A stretch of 64,000 nt of DNA from Tenacibaculum mesophilum (GCF_003867075.1 NZ_CP032544.1:1544001-1608000), one strand, 5' to 3'. Shown: positions 36,108 to 47,040, counted from the stretch's first letter. Notes: generated by a model not told the origin, from the sequence alone. Made by a program: numbers and translations.

Positions 36108-36273
36108 AAAAGGAAAAGCTAAAAATACTGTAAACAAAGCGAAACATACACGCTTAATGAAGCAGAAAGAAAACAAACTTCGTTTGGAAAAACAACGTAC
36201 CAAAGAACGTTTAAAAGCCATTATTAAAAAAGTTAACGAACAAAAAGAAAATGACAGCTCAACAAATAATTAA
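36100..36273 (+). CDS. small lysine-rich protein, unknown function
   Basis: The 57-residue frame starts with ATG inside the symporter stop region and reads MPKKGKAKNTVNKAKHTRLM, then a helical KQKENKLRLEKQRTKERL stretch. About a third of the residues are Lys or Arg, suggesting nucleic acid or ribosome contact, but no family is recognised. It overlaps the symporter gene by 8 bases and the cupin gene by 23, typical of translationally coupled genes, which is the main support for its being real. Confidence 0.6.
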   Translation: MPKKGKAKNTVNKAKHTRLMKQKENKLRLEKQRTKERLKAIIKKVNEQKENDSSTNN

Positions 36274-36751
36274 AAAGTTTGACTTAACGGAACATCCTGA
36301 AGGTGGTTTTTATAAAGAAACATACAGAAGCAACGGAATTATTAAAAACAAACACTTAAATTCTAACTTTGTAGGTGATAGAAATTACAGTACTTGTATT
36401 TATTTTTTATTAACTTCTGAAAAATTTTCTGCCTTTCATAAAATCAATCAAGATGAAATTTGGCATTTTTATAAAGGAAGTACCTTAAAACTACATATGA
36501 TTTCTCCCAAAGGAAACTATTCTTTTGTATTGATTGGAAATAATATAGAAAATGATGAGCAACCACAATTTGTAGTTCCGGCTGGTTACTGGTTTGCTGC
36601 TGAAGTTAGTAAAGAAAACTCATATGCTTTTACTGGTTGCACTGTTGCTCCTGGATTTGACTTCAACGATTTTGTTTTACCTAAAAGAGAAGAGTTAATA
36701 CAACTATTCCCACAACATAAAGAAATCATAACTAAACTAACACATTTTTAA
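36251..36751 (+). CDS. cupin protein of the DUF985 family
   Basis: The 166 residues match DUF985 (Cupin_5): EHPEGGFYKETYRS near the start, STCIYFLLTSEKFSAFHKINQDEIWHFY in the middle and PGFDFNDFVLP near the end. His/Glu residues of a cupin metal site (SAFHK, DEIWHF) are present. Its reaction is unknown; distant relatives include sugar epimerase-like cupins. It is the third gene of an overlapping set. Confidence 0.88.
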   Translation: MTAQQIIKKFDLTEHPEGGFYKETYRSNGIIKNKHLNSNFVGDRNYSTCIYFLLTSEKFSAFHKINQDEIWHFYKGSTLKLHMISPKGNYSFVLIGNNIENDEQPQFVVPAGYWFAAEVSKENSYAFTGCTVAPGFDFNDFVLPKREELIQLFPQHKEIITKLTHF

Positions 36752-36937
36752 ATAATTCTTCCTCACTACCTATATACAAATCTACTATATAGTGTATAAG
36801 AAGTAAGATTCTTTTACATTTCCTTTTCATCTATTAATTGATTAAATTTGTTACTTAGTATTACCTATCTACAGATACTAAAAAAACTTCAATTATAAAA
36901 GTAACGAAATACTTAGCCGTTATTTTACTTAAAAAAA

Positions 36938-38290
36938 ATGAAAAATAATACATACAAAAAGCTATCTATTTGGTATAAAAAATTCCAAATTAGCAAAACA
37001 CCTCAAATGAATTTAGTTTGGGGATTCTTCTTATATACCTTTATCGGTTTTATTTTACTATCAATTCCTCTGTTTCATAAAGCAGATGTATCTTTTTTAG
37101 ACAATCTATTTATCTCAACATCAGCAATATCAACTACAGGGCTAGTTACTATCAGTATTTTTGATTCCTATAATTTCTTCGGACAGTTTATTATAATGAT
37201 GCTCATACAAATTGGTGGAATTGGCTACATGACACTAACAACCTACTACTTGTTATTTATCACAAAAAAAATAACGCATTGGCATAGTAAATTATTAGGA
37301 ACAGAATTTACGTTACCTAATAGTATTAAAATAAAAGATTTTATTAAAAGTGTTATTGTCTTTACTTTAATTATGGAAACTATTGGAGTTATACTGTTTT
37401 ATATTGCTTTTACCAATTCTGGTATGCAAAACTTAAAAGCCATTTGGTTTGCTATTTTCCATAGCGTTTCATCTTTTTGCACTGCGGGTTTTGGTTTATT
37501 CAACAATGGCTTTGAAGAATACCACGATAACGTTTTTATAAATACAACAATCTCTATTTTAGCTATAGCAGGTTCTTTAGGTTTTATTGTTGTTACCGAT
37601 TTATGGTATCGTCTTTCTGGAAAGACTAAAGAAATATCCTTCACAACAAAAATTATTGTCTACGGATTTATATTCTTATTACTTTCAGGAACATTACTTA
37701 CGTACCTATCAGAACCTTCTTTAAACCTAAACTCCAACCATTCGTTAATGACTTCTTTTTTTCAAACAATGTCTGCAATGACAACAGTTGGTTTTAATAC
37801 TGTACCTATTGGTGGTTTTTCTTTACCAATATTATTACTACTTACTTTTTTAATGTACATAGGTGCATCACCATCTGGAACAGCTGGAGGAATGAAAATC
37901 ACAACTTTAACAGCAATGATTTCTATATTAAAAAGTAGATTATTAGGACAAAAAAAGATTACGTTTTTAAACAGGATTATACCTTTTGATAGAATTTACA
38001 TAGCAACCTCTACTTTTATGTTATATACCAGTTTAATTTTTTTATTCTCTTTTTTACTTTCATATAGTGAAAGCTTCTCTTTTGACAAAATATTGTTTGA
38101 AGTTGCTTCTGCTCTTGGCACCGTTGGATTAAGTACTGGAATTACTGGGGACTTATCAAACCTAGGCAAATTCCTCATAATTATTCTAATGTTCATAGGA
38201 AGAGTTGGTGTTTTAACTTTTGGTTTTGCTTTATTACAACAGAAACAAAACGAATTAGAAAAAATAAAATCTGACGATTTAGCCGTATAG
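36938..38290 (+). CDS. TrkH/KtrB potassium uptake channel subunit
   Basis: The 450 residues contain four pore repeats of the Trk/Ktr type: TSAISTTGLVT, VSSFCTAGFGLF, MSAMTTVGFNTV and ASALGTVGLSTG, each with the Gly of the potassium filter. Eight or more membrane spans are visible. The length fits KtrB, shorter than TrkH. No TrkA/KtrA gene is adjacent. The 186 bases before it hold nothing I recognise. Confidence 0.93.
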   Translation: MKNNTYKKLSIWYKKFQISKTPQMNLVWGFFLYTFIGFILLSIPLFHKADVSFLDNLFISTSAISTTGLVTISIFDSYNFFGQFIIMMLIQIGGIGYMTLTTYYLLFITKKITHWHSKLLGTEFTLPNSIKIKDFIKSVIVFTLIMETIGVILFYIAFTNSGMQNLKAIWFAIFHSVSSFCTAGFGLFNNGFEEYHDNVFINTTISILAIAGSLGFIVVTDLWYRLSGKTKEISFTTKIIVYGFIFLLLSGTLLTYLSEPSLNLNSNHSLMTSFFQTMSAMTTVGFNTVPIGGFSLPILLLLTFLMYIGASPSGTAGGMKITTLTAMISILKSRLLGQKKITFLNRIIPFDRIYIATSTFMLYTSLIFLFSFLLSYSESFSFDKILFEVASALGTVGLSTGITGDLSNLGKFLIIILMFIGRVGVLTFGFALLQQKQNELEKIKSDDLAV

Positions 38291-38296
38291 TTTTTT

Positions 38297-38328
38297 AACC
38301 GATAGCGAAACACTAATCGCTATCGGTT
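38297..38328. terminator. hairpin between convergent trkH-like and lysE-like genes
   Basis: AACCGATAGCGA (38297-38308) pairs with TCGCTATCGGTT (38317-38328), a 12-base perfect stem that lies 6 bases after one gene and 7 before the end of the other. Confidence 0.75.
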
Positions 38329-38335
38329 TATAATT

Positions 38336-38959
38336 TTACATAAACGCTATCTGTAAGCCCATCAATACAAATATTACACCTGAAATTTTATTTAACCTTA
38401 CCCCTATTTTTTCATTCTCTTTAATCTTAGTTGAAAATATCCCAGCAAACGATGTTAAAACCAAGTACCAAATGGTAGTCATTACCGCATAAATTACTCC
38501 CATTATTATAAAAGGAACTGGATTTTCTATCTCTGTTGGGCTTATAAACTGCGGAAAGAACGCTATAAAGAATAATGCAACTTTCGGATTTAATATATTT
38601 GTTACAAACCCTGATGTAAAACTGCTTTTTGCTGAATTTTTCTTTTGTTCTTCGTTTGTATTAGCAATCAGCCCTTTTTTTGACATCACTTTTGTTACAC
38701 CTAAATAAATTAAATAAGCTGCTCCTAAATATTTAATCAATGCAAAGAATATTGCTGATTTAGCTACCATAATCGACAAACCTAATGCTCCAAACAAAGT
38801 ATGTAATAGAGCCCCAGTGTTTAAACCAAAACTAGTATATACACCAGATCTTCTTCCTTGGCTAATTGACTTATTAATTAAAAAGACGGTTTCTATTCCT
38901 GGTGTCAAAACAAAAAGAATAGTTGCTACTAAAAATGCTATAAAATTCTCAATTCCCAT
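38336..38959 (-). CDS. LysE-family amino acid exporter
   Basis: The 207 residues have about six membrane spans and the motif TPGIETVFLINKSISQGRRSG near 18-38, the hallmark of the LysE/RhtB family. Transport of a basic amino acid or homoserine lactone-type compound cannot be decided. It is divergent from a LysR regulator 109 bases away, the usual arrangement for an exporter and its activator. Confidence 0.88.
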   Translation of the reverse strand: MGIENFIAFLVATILFVLTPGIETVFLINKSISQGRRSGVYTSFGLNTGALLHTLFGALGLSIMVAKSAIFFALIKYLGAAYLIYLGVTKVMSKKGLIANTNEEQKKNSAKSSFTSGFVTNILNPKVALFFIAFFPQFISPTEIENPVPFIIMGVIYAVMTTIWYLVLTSFAGIFSTKIKENEKIGVRLNKISGVIFVLMGLQIAFM

Positions 38960-39068
38960 TTCGTTACTTCTTTAAAAATGATTACAAAGTTTTTTATGCA
39001 AAGCAACAGCAGTTCTCTTTATTAAAAAATACTTATTTTTGACTGATTAATGCAAAAAACGCATTAAA

Positions 39069-39962
39069 ATGACTATTCAACAGATTCGATATTTTTTAAT
39101 TCTAGCAGAAGAATTACATTTTTGGAAAACAGCAGAAAAAGTTTACACCTCTCAATCGTCATTAAGTAGGCAAATTCAATCTTTAGAAGAAGAATTAGGT
39201 ATTACTTTATTTGAGCGAGATAAAAGAAATGTAAAACTTACTGAAGCTGGTGTATTCCTTAAAAAAAAATGGGATGTTCTATTAGACGAGTTCGATCGTA
39301 CACATCAACATGCTAAAAAAATTGATGAAGGTTCTTCTGGACTTGTTAGTATTGCCTACCCTGGCTCTATCTCTTACAACTATTTACCTGAATTACTCAA
39401 AATATTTTCAGAAGAGAAACCAGATTTAAAAGTAGAACTTATGGAGCCTACTGATATTACACTTGAAAAATTACTTTCTAGTTATCAAATAGATTTTGCT
39501 TTTAGCAGAAATGAAGTTCTAAATGCTTCTATTTTATCTGAAAGATTGTATGCTGAACCCGTTTGCCTTGTGGTTCCAAAAGATCATTGGATAACAGAAG
39601 ATTCTTTTGTTGATTTAAGAGACGTAAAAGACGAAAAATTTATCCTTTCTGGTTTACATCATACTACTTATTTTTCCTCATTACTACGCAATATTTTTAA
39701 CACTTATGGTTTTGAACCTCAAACTCATATTGAATCTGATTTTGGGAGTATGATATTAAACTTAATTGGTAGAGGTTTAGGAATATCTATTTTACCTTAC
39801 TCATATCAGTTTTCTTTAAATACGAACATACGGTTTATTACACTACCCGAAAGCACAGAATTATATATCAATTGGCGCAAGAACGACCATAGAAAAGTAA
39901 TTAAAAGTGTTATTGAATATTCTGTAAAATTAGGCAAAAACTACAACCGAAAGTTTGTATAA
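39069..39962 (+). CDS. LysR-family transcriptional regulator
   Basis: The 297 residues have the winged-helix DNA-binding N-terminus (AEKVYTSQSSLSRQIQSLEEELGI near 22-45) and a substrate-binding domain. Divergence from the lysE-like gene suggests control of that exporter. It does not show the paired Cys of OxyR, so a role for katG is not supported. Confidence 0.93.
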   Translation: MTIQQIRYFLILAEELHFWKTAEKVYTSQSSLSRQIQSLEEELGITLFERDKRNVKLTEAGVFLKKKWDVLLDEFDRTHQHAKKIDEGSSGLVSIAYPGSISYNYLPELLKIFSEEKPDLKVELMEPTDITLEKLLSSYQIDFAFSRNEVLNASILSERLYAEPVCLVVPKDHWITEDSFVDLRDVKDEKFILSGLHHTTYFSSLLRNIFNTYGFEPQTHIESDFGSMILNLIGRGLGISILPYSYQFSLNTNIRFITLPESTELYINWRKNDHRKVIKSVIEYSVKLGKNYNRKFV

Positions 39963-39965
39963 AAC

Positions 39966-39999
39966 AAAAACCTGAACATTAGAAAATGTTCAGGTTTTT
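39966..39999. terminator. two-way terminator after the LysR gene
   Basis: AAAAACCTGAACATT (39966-39980) pairs with AATGTTCAGGTTTTT (39985-39999), with runs of A and T at both ends. It also stands just beyond the end of the operon read on the minus strand. Confidence 0.9.
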
Positions 40000-40023
40000 G
40001 TTTATTTGTATACGTACAAGTAA

Positions 40024-40281
40024 CTATTTATCAATCGAACCTAAAACACGTTTCATAAAATTATTTAACGCTTCTTTTTTAGGTGTTCCATCTTTAATCA
40101 TTTTATTAACTTCAATTGCTCCGTACATATTAGAGATTAACTCTCCTATAACGTCTAGCTCTTCATCTTTTAACGATGGAACCTCTGTTAAAGCTTCAAG
40201 CGTCTCAATAGTTTCTAGTACATAATCTTGGTCATTTTCTTCAATAAATGAAGTTAAATGTTTAATTACTGGTAATTTCAT
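40024..40281 (-). CDS. small conserved protein of the peroxiredoxin-thioredoxin operon
   Basis: The 85 residues are acidic and helical (LPVIKHLTSFIEENDQDYV near the start, GTPKKEALNNFMKRVLGS at the end). It is the last gene after a thioredoxin and a peroxiredoxin, 2 bases from the thioredoxin gene. I believe relatives are catalogued as DUF6952 in Flavobacteriia, but cannot confirm. A role in peroxide defence is inferred from position. Confidence 0.75.
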   Translation of the reverse strand: MKLPVIKHLTSFIEENDQDYVLETIETLEALTEVPSLKDEELDVIGELISNMYGAIEVNKMIKDGTPKKEALNNFMKRVLGSIDK

Positions 40282-40283
40282 AA

Positions 40284-40592
40284 CTAAGCTACTTCATTTA
40301 CTAAATCCTTCAATACATCAAACTTATTGGTTTGAGTTTGATTTACTAATTTTCCATCAATATAAGTAGCAAAAGTAGGCAAGTTACTCACATCAGCAAG
40401 TTTTCTACTCTCTGGAAATTTTTCGGCATCAGCTATTACAAAAACCATATCTTCATTCTCAGAAGACAACTTTTTAAATTTAGGTTTCATAATACGGCAG
40501 TTACCACACCATGAAGCTGAAAACTGAACTACAACTTTTTTATTACCTGCAACAACTTCAGATAAATTGTCTTGACTTAATTCTTGTACCAT
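40284..40592 (-). CDS. thioredoxin family protein
   Basis: The 102 residues have the thioredoxin fold with active site WCGNC near 28-32 instead of the usual WCGPC. Asn in place of the second Pro shifts the redox properties in known variants. The cis-Pro loop is NLPTFATY. It lies between the peroxiredoxin gene upstream and a small acidic protein, so it may reduce that peroxiredoxin. Confidence 0.9.
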   Translation of the reverse strand: MVQELSQDNLSEVVAGNKKVVVQFSASWCGNCRIMKPKFKKLSSENEDMVFVIADAEKFPESRKLADVSNLPTFATYIDGKLVNQTQTNKFDVLKDLVNEVA

Positions 40593-40684
40593 TTCTTTAA
40601 TTATTATCCATTTCGAAAGGAGCTCGTGCTCGACCCCTTCACTTATCTCACACGAACTTGTTTCCTTTCTTTAATTATGTCTAA

Positions 40685-41326
40685 TTAGTTTGCTGCTAAA
40701 TATTCTGCTGTTGCTTTTGCATTAGCTTGCATCGCTTCTTTACCTTCTTCCCAGTTTGCAGGACATACCTCACCTTTTTCTTGTACGTGAGTATAAGCAT
40801 CTACTAAACGTAAATATTCATTTACATTACGACCAACTGGCATATGGTTTATTCCTTCATGAAAAACAGTTCCTTCTTCATCTATTAAATATGTAGCTCT
40901 ATAAGTTACATTATCTCCTTCAACCTGTACAGTTCCTGTAGCTTCATCATAAACCTCGTTAGAGATGTCTAAGATACCTAAAATAGATGATAAATTACGA
41001 TTACTATCAGCTAATAATGGGTAAGTAACACCTTCAATACCTCCATTATCCTTAGATTGGTTTAACCAAGCAAAGTGTACTTCAGGAGTATCACAAGAAG
41101 CTCCAATTACAATGGTATTTCTTTTTTCAAATTCTGGTAATGCAGCTTGAAAAGCATGTAACTCAGTTGGACAAACGAAAGTAAAGTCTTTCGGATACCA
41201 AAACAACAACACTTTTTTCTTGTTTTTAACTGCTTCTTCTAATACATTTAACTTAAACGTGTCACCCATTTCGTTCATTGCATCTACGTTTAAACTTGGA
41301 AATTTTTTTCCTACTGCTGTAGCCAT
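40685..41326 (-). CDS. ahpC: 2-Cys peroxiredoxin (AhpC type)
   Basis: Reduces hydrogen peroxide and alkyl peroxides. The 213 residues have the peroxidatic Cys in FVCPTEL near 49-55 and the resolving Cys in GEVCPANW near 185. The C-terminal part is typical of 2-Cys enzymes that form decamers. It heads an operon with a thioredoxin and is divergent from katG. The symbol is given for the family, and the partner here appears to be thioredoxin and not AhpF. Confidence 0.9.
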   Translation of the reverse strand: MATAVGKKFPSLNVDAMNEMGDTFKLNVLEEAVKNKKKVLLFWYPKDFTFVCPTELHAFQAALPEFEKRNTIVIGASCDTPEVHFAWLNQSKDNGGIEGVTYPLLADSNRNLSSILGILDISNEVYDEATGTVQVEGDNVTYRATYLIDEEGTVFHEGINHMPVGRNVNEYLRLVDAYTHVQEKGEVCPANWEEGKEAMQANAKATAEYLAAN

Positions 41327-41364
41327 TTTATAGTTTTTTATTGATTAATATTTTTTTACAGGCA

Positions 41365-41372
41365 CAAATGTA
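41365..41372 (-). promoter_or_regulatory. -7 promoter element for the peroxiredoxin operon
   Basis: TACATTTG on the minus strand, 38 bases before the ATG at 41326, fits TAnnTTTG. Confidence 0.45.
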
Positions 41373-41427
41373 TTTTGTTTCTTCTCATTTAAAGTGTGAA
41401 TCTAAAAATATTTTTTTATTTCACTAT

Positions 41428-41444
41428 AACTATAACCAATAGTT
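41428..41444. promoter_or_regulatory. inverted repeat in the peroxiredoxin-katG gap
   Basis: AACTAT-N5-ATAGTT lies between the two divergent promoters, and a related contracted form AACTATAGTT occurs at 41514-41523. OxyR sites contain ATAG/CTAT half-sites, so these are candidate binding sites for an OxyR- or PerR-type peroxide sensor encoded elsewhere. Confidence 0.35.
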
Positions 41445-41551
41445 AACATATTTTTAAATCACTAAAAAAAATATACCTTTATATTCCAACACATTATAAA
41501 ACACAAAAACAAAAACTATAGTTATTTATTATTTTAAAATAAAAAATATAG

Positions 41552-43807
<2,256 letters not shown>

Positions 43808-43830
43808 ATCACAACTAAATAATAATATTT

Positions 43831-43873
43831 TAAGCTAGATTTTTTTTAATTAAAGAATCTAGCTTATTTTTTT
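43831..43873 (+). terminator. katG terminator
   Basis: TAAGCTAGATT (43831-43841) pairs with AATCTAGCTTA (43856-43866), followed by seven T. Confidence 0.9.
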
Positions 43874-44019
43874 ACACTCTAATCACCACTCCCTCTTTCT
43901 TCCTCATAAGTCATTAATAGCAATTGAGTTAACATTTAAATTTATTGAGCTAAAGAAACATCAGCTATCAAAGTATTTTTGTTACAGAAATCATTTAATA
44001 ATTAAAAAACAAATATATT

Positions 44020-44379
44020 ATGAGCAACGATAAAAGTATTTTAGGCTTATTAGCAGGAGTAGCTGTAGGAGCAGGATTAGGTATATTATTCGCCCCTGAC
44101 AAAGGGAGTAATACACGAAAAAAAATAGCAGACGGAGCAGCCTCTGCAAGAGATACCATTACTTCAGAAGCAACACACCTTAAAGAAGAAGTTAAGCATA
44201 AAGCTGAAAGCTTAAAAAATAATGTGGCTGAATCTCTTAGCAGCAAAACAAACTCATTAGAAGAAAAATTAGAAACTATTGTAACTGATGCTAGCTATAA
44301 AGCTGAAGATGTTATAACCCAATTAGAACAAAAACTAAAAGTATTAAAGGCTAAAAACAAAAAATTACAAACTAAATAA
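44020..44379 (+). CDS. YtxH-domain protein
   Basis: The 119 residues begin with a short tail and a Gly/Ala-rich membrane segment ([17 protein letters not shown] near 9-25), followed by a long charged helix with repeated K/E/A/S, the YtxH (general stress) layout. It is first of three tightly spaced genes with a holin-like membrane protein and a small helical protein. This trio is frequent in Flavobacteriia and is thought to relate to envelope or stress; its role is not proven. Confidence 0.88.
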   Translation: MSNDKSILGLLAGVAVGAGLGILFAPDKGSNTRKKIADGAASARDTITSEATHLKEEVKHKAESLKNNVAESLSSKTNSLEEKLETIVTDASYKAEDVITQLEQKLKVLKAKNKKLQTK

Positions 44380-44741
44380 TGTCGATATTCAAATCAATAC
44401 ATACCAACTCTGAAAAAGCAATTGAAAAAGGCGAAAGCTTTATAAAGAACTCTGAAGAATACTTTAAATTAAAAATATTTTATATACTAACCTCTTCTTT
44501 AAGCATGATTTTCAATTTTGCTATTATAGGTATATTCCTACTTATTGCTTTTGTTTTTTTGGCTGTAACAATATCGGCAACCATAGGTAATTATTTAAAC
44601 AATGTTGTTTTAGGATACTTGTTAGTAGCTTTACTTTTTATAATTTTCGCTTTAATAGCATATAGTATGAGAACAAATGTAGAGAATTTTGTAATTAAAA
44701 ATTTATCTAAAAAGTATTTTGACGATGAAGAAAACCTATAA
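44379..44741 (+). CDS. holin-superfamily membrane protein (Phage_holin_3_6-like)
   Basis: The 120 residues have an amphipathic front and two membrane hairpin segments at about 40-62 and 72-93. Such proteins are named after phage holins but sit in chromosomal stress operons. The ATG overlaps the stop codon of the YtxH gene by one base, and the gene overlaps the next one by 17 bases. Confidence 0.83.
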   Translation: MSIFKSIHTNSEKAIEKGESFIKNSEEYFKLKIFYILTSSLSMIFNFAIIGIFLLIAFVFLAVTISATIGNYLNNVVLGYLLVALLFIIFALIAYSMRTNVENFVIKNLSKKYFDDEENL

Positions 44742-44928
44742 TAATAGTAAAGAAATAACTAAAGAACTAAAATTACTGAAGCTTAAAAGAGATATTTCTT
44801 TAGAAGAAATTAAACTTGTAAAAGAACAATTTAAAGAAGATTTATCTGTCGGGAATTGGTTTCAAACTATATTTGAAGCAGTTGGTAAGTTTGGAGTATA
44901 TACTTTAGCTAGGAAATTTTTAAAATAA
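44725..44928 (+). CDS. small helical protein of the YtxH operon
   Basis: The 67-residue protein starts at the ATG at 44725 (MKKTYNNSKEITKELKLLKL). It has a charged coiled-coil-like front and a hydrophobic end (FQTIFEAVGKFGVYTLARKF). Third gene of the trio, overlapping the holin-like gene. I believe it belongs to a DUF6327-like group; not confirmed. Confidence 0.75.
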   Translation: MKKTYNNSKEITKELKLLKLKRDISLEEIKLVKEQFKEDLSVGNWFQTIFEAVGKFGVYTLARKFLK

Positions 44929-44999
44929 CCTTTTTTCAACTCAATCTTGAATAGCTACAAAGCTTTAATCTAGGTGTAAGACATATAACTTCTTTCCTC

Positions 45000-45044
45000 T
45001 TATAATTAAAAAACCATCTTCTTCAGATGGTTTTTTAATTATAA
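45000..45044. terminator. strong terminator after the YtxH operon
   Basis: A 20-base perfect stem, left arm 45000-45019 and right arm 45025-45044, with a TCTTC loop and T-run in the right arm (core AAAACCATCT and AGATGGTTTT). The rest of the 44929-45234 gap has no gene. Confidence 0.9.
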
Positions 45045-45168
45045 GCTTTACTCATTATGTACTCAATATTGTTATCATATTTATTTTCTTTTTTTGTGCT
45101 TTTTTAAAAGCTTCATACCCCCTTAATTCTGTTAGCTTTTATGAACTTTTACAAAACAACAAAGATGA

Positions 45169-45197
45169 AATTGTATTAGCTTCTTTCTAATACAATT
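45169..45197 (-). terminator. hairpin after the VOC protein gene
   Basis: AATTGTATTAG (45169-45179) pairs with CTAATACAATT (45187-45197). It lies 38 bases past the minus-strand gene ending at 45235. Confidence 0.55.
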
Positions 45198-45234
45198 CCA
45201 CCTTTATTTATATAACAATTATGTAAACTACTTA

Positions 45235-45636
45235 CTATAACTTACAGTTTACCATCCAACGTATATTAAATTTATCGGTACAAGCCCCATACAGTGCGTT
45301 CCATTCCGTTTCCAATAGTTCAGTATGAACTATACCTCCGTTAGACAACTCATTAAATACAACAGTAGCTTTTTCCTCATCATCTAAATCAACACTCATT
45401 TGAATATTATTACCACTATTTAGCGGAGTATCTGGAGAAACATCATACGCCATAATGTGAATCCCCTTCCCTTTCAATTCTGCATGTTGTATTTTATGCC
45501 TGTAATCCTCTGGAATATCTCTCTTTGAGTCTTTGTACGTTTGTTTGTTTACAATTTTTGCATTAAATAAGTCTGCATAAAAATTTAATGCGTTTTGACA
45601 TTCTCCTCTGAATGCTAAGTATGCTTGTATGTTCAT
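45235..45636 (-). CDS. VOC-family protein, PhnB-like
   Basis: The 133 residues have the glyoxalase/bleomycin-resistance fold of the PhnB subgroup: LAFRGECQNALNFYADLF near 6-23, IMAYDVSPD in the middle and WNALYGACTDKFNIRWMVN at the end. PhnB-like proteins often lack a known activity. The start at 45636 (MNIQAYLAF) is the family start; the longer frame to 45669 adds only low-complexity residues. Confidence 0.88.
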   Translation of the reverse strand: MNIQAYLAFRGECQNALNFYADLFNAKIVNKQTYKDSKRDIPEDYRHKIQHAELKGKGIHIMAYDVSPDTPLNSGNNIQMSVDLDDEEKATVVFNELSNGGIVHTELLETEWNALYGACTDKFNIRWMVNCKL

Positions 45637-45731
45637 AATTTTTATTGTTTTGTATAAAAATAAAAACAAGCATCTATATAAATTAACTCTATTGCTGTGA
45701 TTATTAACTCAAAAATTTAAAACGTTATTAA

Positions 45732-46895
45732 TTATTTACTAGCAAATAATTTTACATCATTTTTAGAAACTTCTTTTTCTCCTAAAATAAGTAAACGTTC
45801 AACTACATTTCGTAATTCTCTAATATTTCCTGTCCAATCATACTCTTGTAACAATTTAATAGCATCTTCCGAGAAACCTTTCTTAGGCATCCCTTGTTCT
45901 TCAGAAATTTTCTTTGCAAAGAAATCTACTAATAACGGTATATCTTCTCTTCTATCGTTTAATGCAGGAACTTTAATTAAAATCACTGCTAAACGATGAT
46001 ATAAATCTTCGCGGAAACGTCCTTCTTCTATTTCCTTCTTTAAATCTTTATTTGTTGCAGCAACTACACGCACATTTACTTTTATATCTTTATCCGAACC
46101 TACTCGTTGAATACGATTTTCTTGTAATGCTCGTAATACTTTCGCTTGTGCCGACAAACTCATATCTCCAATTTCATCTAAGAAAATGGTTCCTCCATTA
46201 GCTGCTTCAAACTTTCCTGCTCTATCTTTGTTAGCTCCTGTAAAACTCCCTTTTACATGCCCAAACAATTCACTTTCTATTAACTCAGAAGGTATAGCTG
46301 CACAGTTTACTTCAATCATAGAACCTTTAGAACGGTCAGATTTTTCGTGTAACCAATGCGCTACTAACTCTTTTCCTGTTCCATTAGGTCCGGTAATTAA
46401 AACTCTTGCCTCTGTTGCAGACACTTTTTCAATAATATCTTTAATATGAGTAATAGCATCGCTCTCTCCAATCATTTCATAATTCTTACTCACCTTCTTC
46501 TTTAAACGCTTATTTTCTACTACCAACTCCTTTTTATCTAGAGCATTTCTTACAGTATTCAATAATCGATTTAAATCTGGCGGTTTAGAAATATAATCAA
46601 AGGCTCCTAAGCGCATGGTGTTTACTGCAGTATCTAAATCACCATGACCAGAAATCATTACCATTGGTATTTCAGGTTTTAACTTTCTAGCTTTTTCCAA
46701 CACCTCAACACCATCCATTTTTGGCATTTTAATATCACACAAAACCAAATCGTAATCTGTTTTCTTTATCATTTCAATTCCTTGCAAACCGTCTTCAGCT
46801 TCTTCTACTTCATAGGAATCGTTTTCTTCAGAAATAATTTTTTTTAATACTCTGCGAATTGCAGCTTCATCTTCTATTATTAATATTTTACTCAT
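45732..46895 (-). CDS. sigma-54 response regulator lacking its DNA-binding domain
   Basis: The 387 residues have a receiver domain (phospho-acceptor Asp in VLCDIKMPKMDG near residue 54), an AAA+ domain with Walker A GPNGTGKE, the sigma-54 loop GSFTGA (Ser where GAFTGA has Ala) and Walker B IFLDEIGD, then the sensor helix and a short tail ending in NDVKLFASK. The C-terminal Fis-like HTH of NtrC proteins (about 60-80 residues) is absent. So it would activate sigma-54 polymerase from solution or through another protein. No kinase is adjacent; MscS lies upstream. Confidence 0.9.
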   Translation of the reverse strand: MSKILIIEDEAAIRRVLKKIISEENDSYEVEEAEDGLQGIEMIKKTDYDLVLCDIKMPKMDGVEVLEKARKLKPEIPMVMISGHGDLDTAVNTMRLGAFDYISKPPDLNRLLNTVRNALDKKELVVENKRLKKKVSKNYEMIGESDAITHIKDIIEKVSATEARVLITGPNGTGKELVAHWLHEKSDRSKGSMIEVNCAAIPSELIESELFGHVKGSFTGANKDRAGKFEAANGGTIFLDEIGDMSLSAQAKVLRALQENRIQRVGSDKDIKVNVRVVAATNKDLKKEIEEGRFREDLYHRLAVILIKVPALNDRREDIPLLVDFFAKKISEEQGMPKKGFSEDAIKLLQEYDWTGNIRELRNVVERLLILGEKEVSKNDVKLFASK

Positions 46896-46926
46896 ATTTT
46901 TTTTAGTCTTTTAGATATTAAAAAGG

Positions 46927-47040
46927 CTAGTTTAATAAATTCTTGAAATCAGAAATCATTTTTTGGAGCTCACCTACTTCGTTTTCTGAACCTATTAACG
47001 TTACTTTATTAACACATTCTTTACAACAAGAAAGAACCAT
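46927..47040 (-). CDS. small cysteine-containing protein, unknown function
   Basis: A 37-codon frame starts at 47040 with ATG and begins MVLSCCKECVNKVTLIGSEN; the rest is a charged helix ending in KNLLN. Three Cys in CCxxC could bind metal. It lies between mscS and the sigma-54 regulator on the same strand, with an in-frame stop just before the ATG. It is too short for family assignment, so reality is uncertain. Confidence 0.45.
   Translation of the reverse strand: MVLSCCKECVNKVTLIGSENEVGELQKMISDFKNLLN

Noticed and set aside
46186..46449. Plus-strand 87-residue frame in the sigma-54 regulator
   Set aside because: Antisense shadow of the conserved AAA+ domain.
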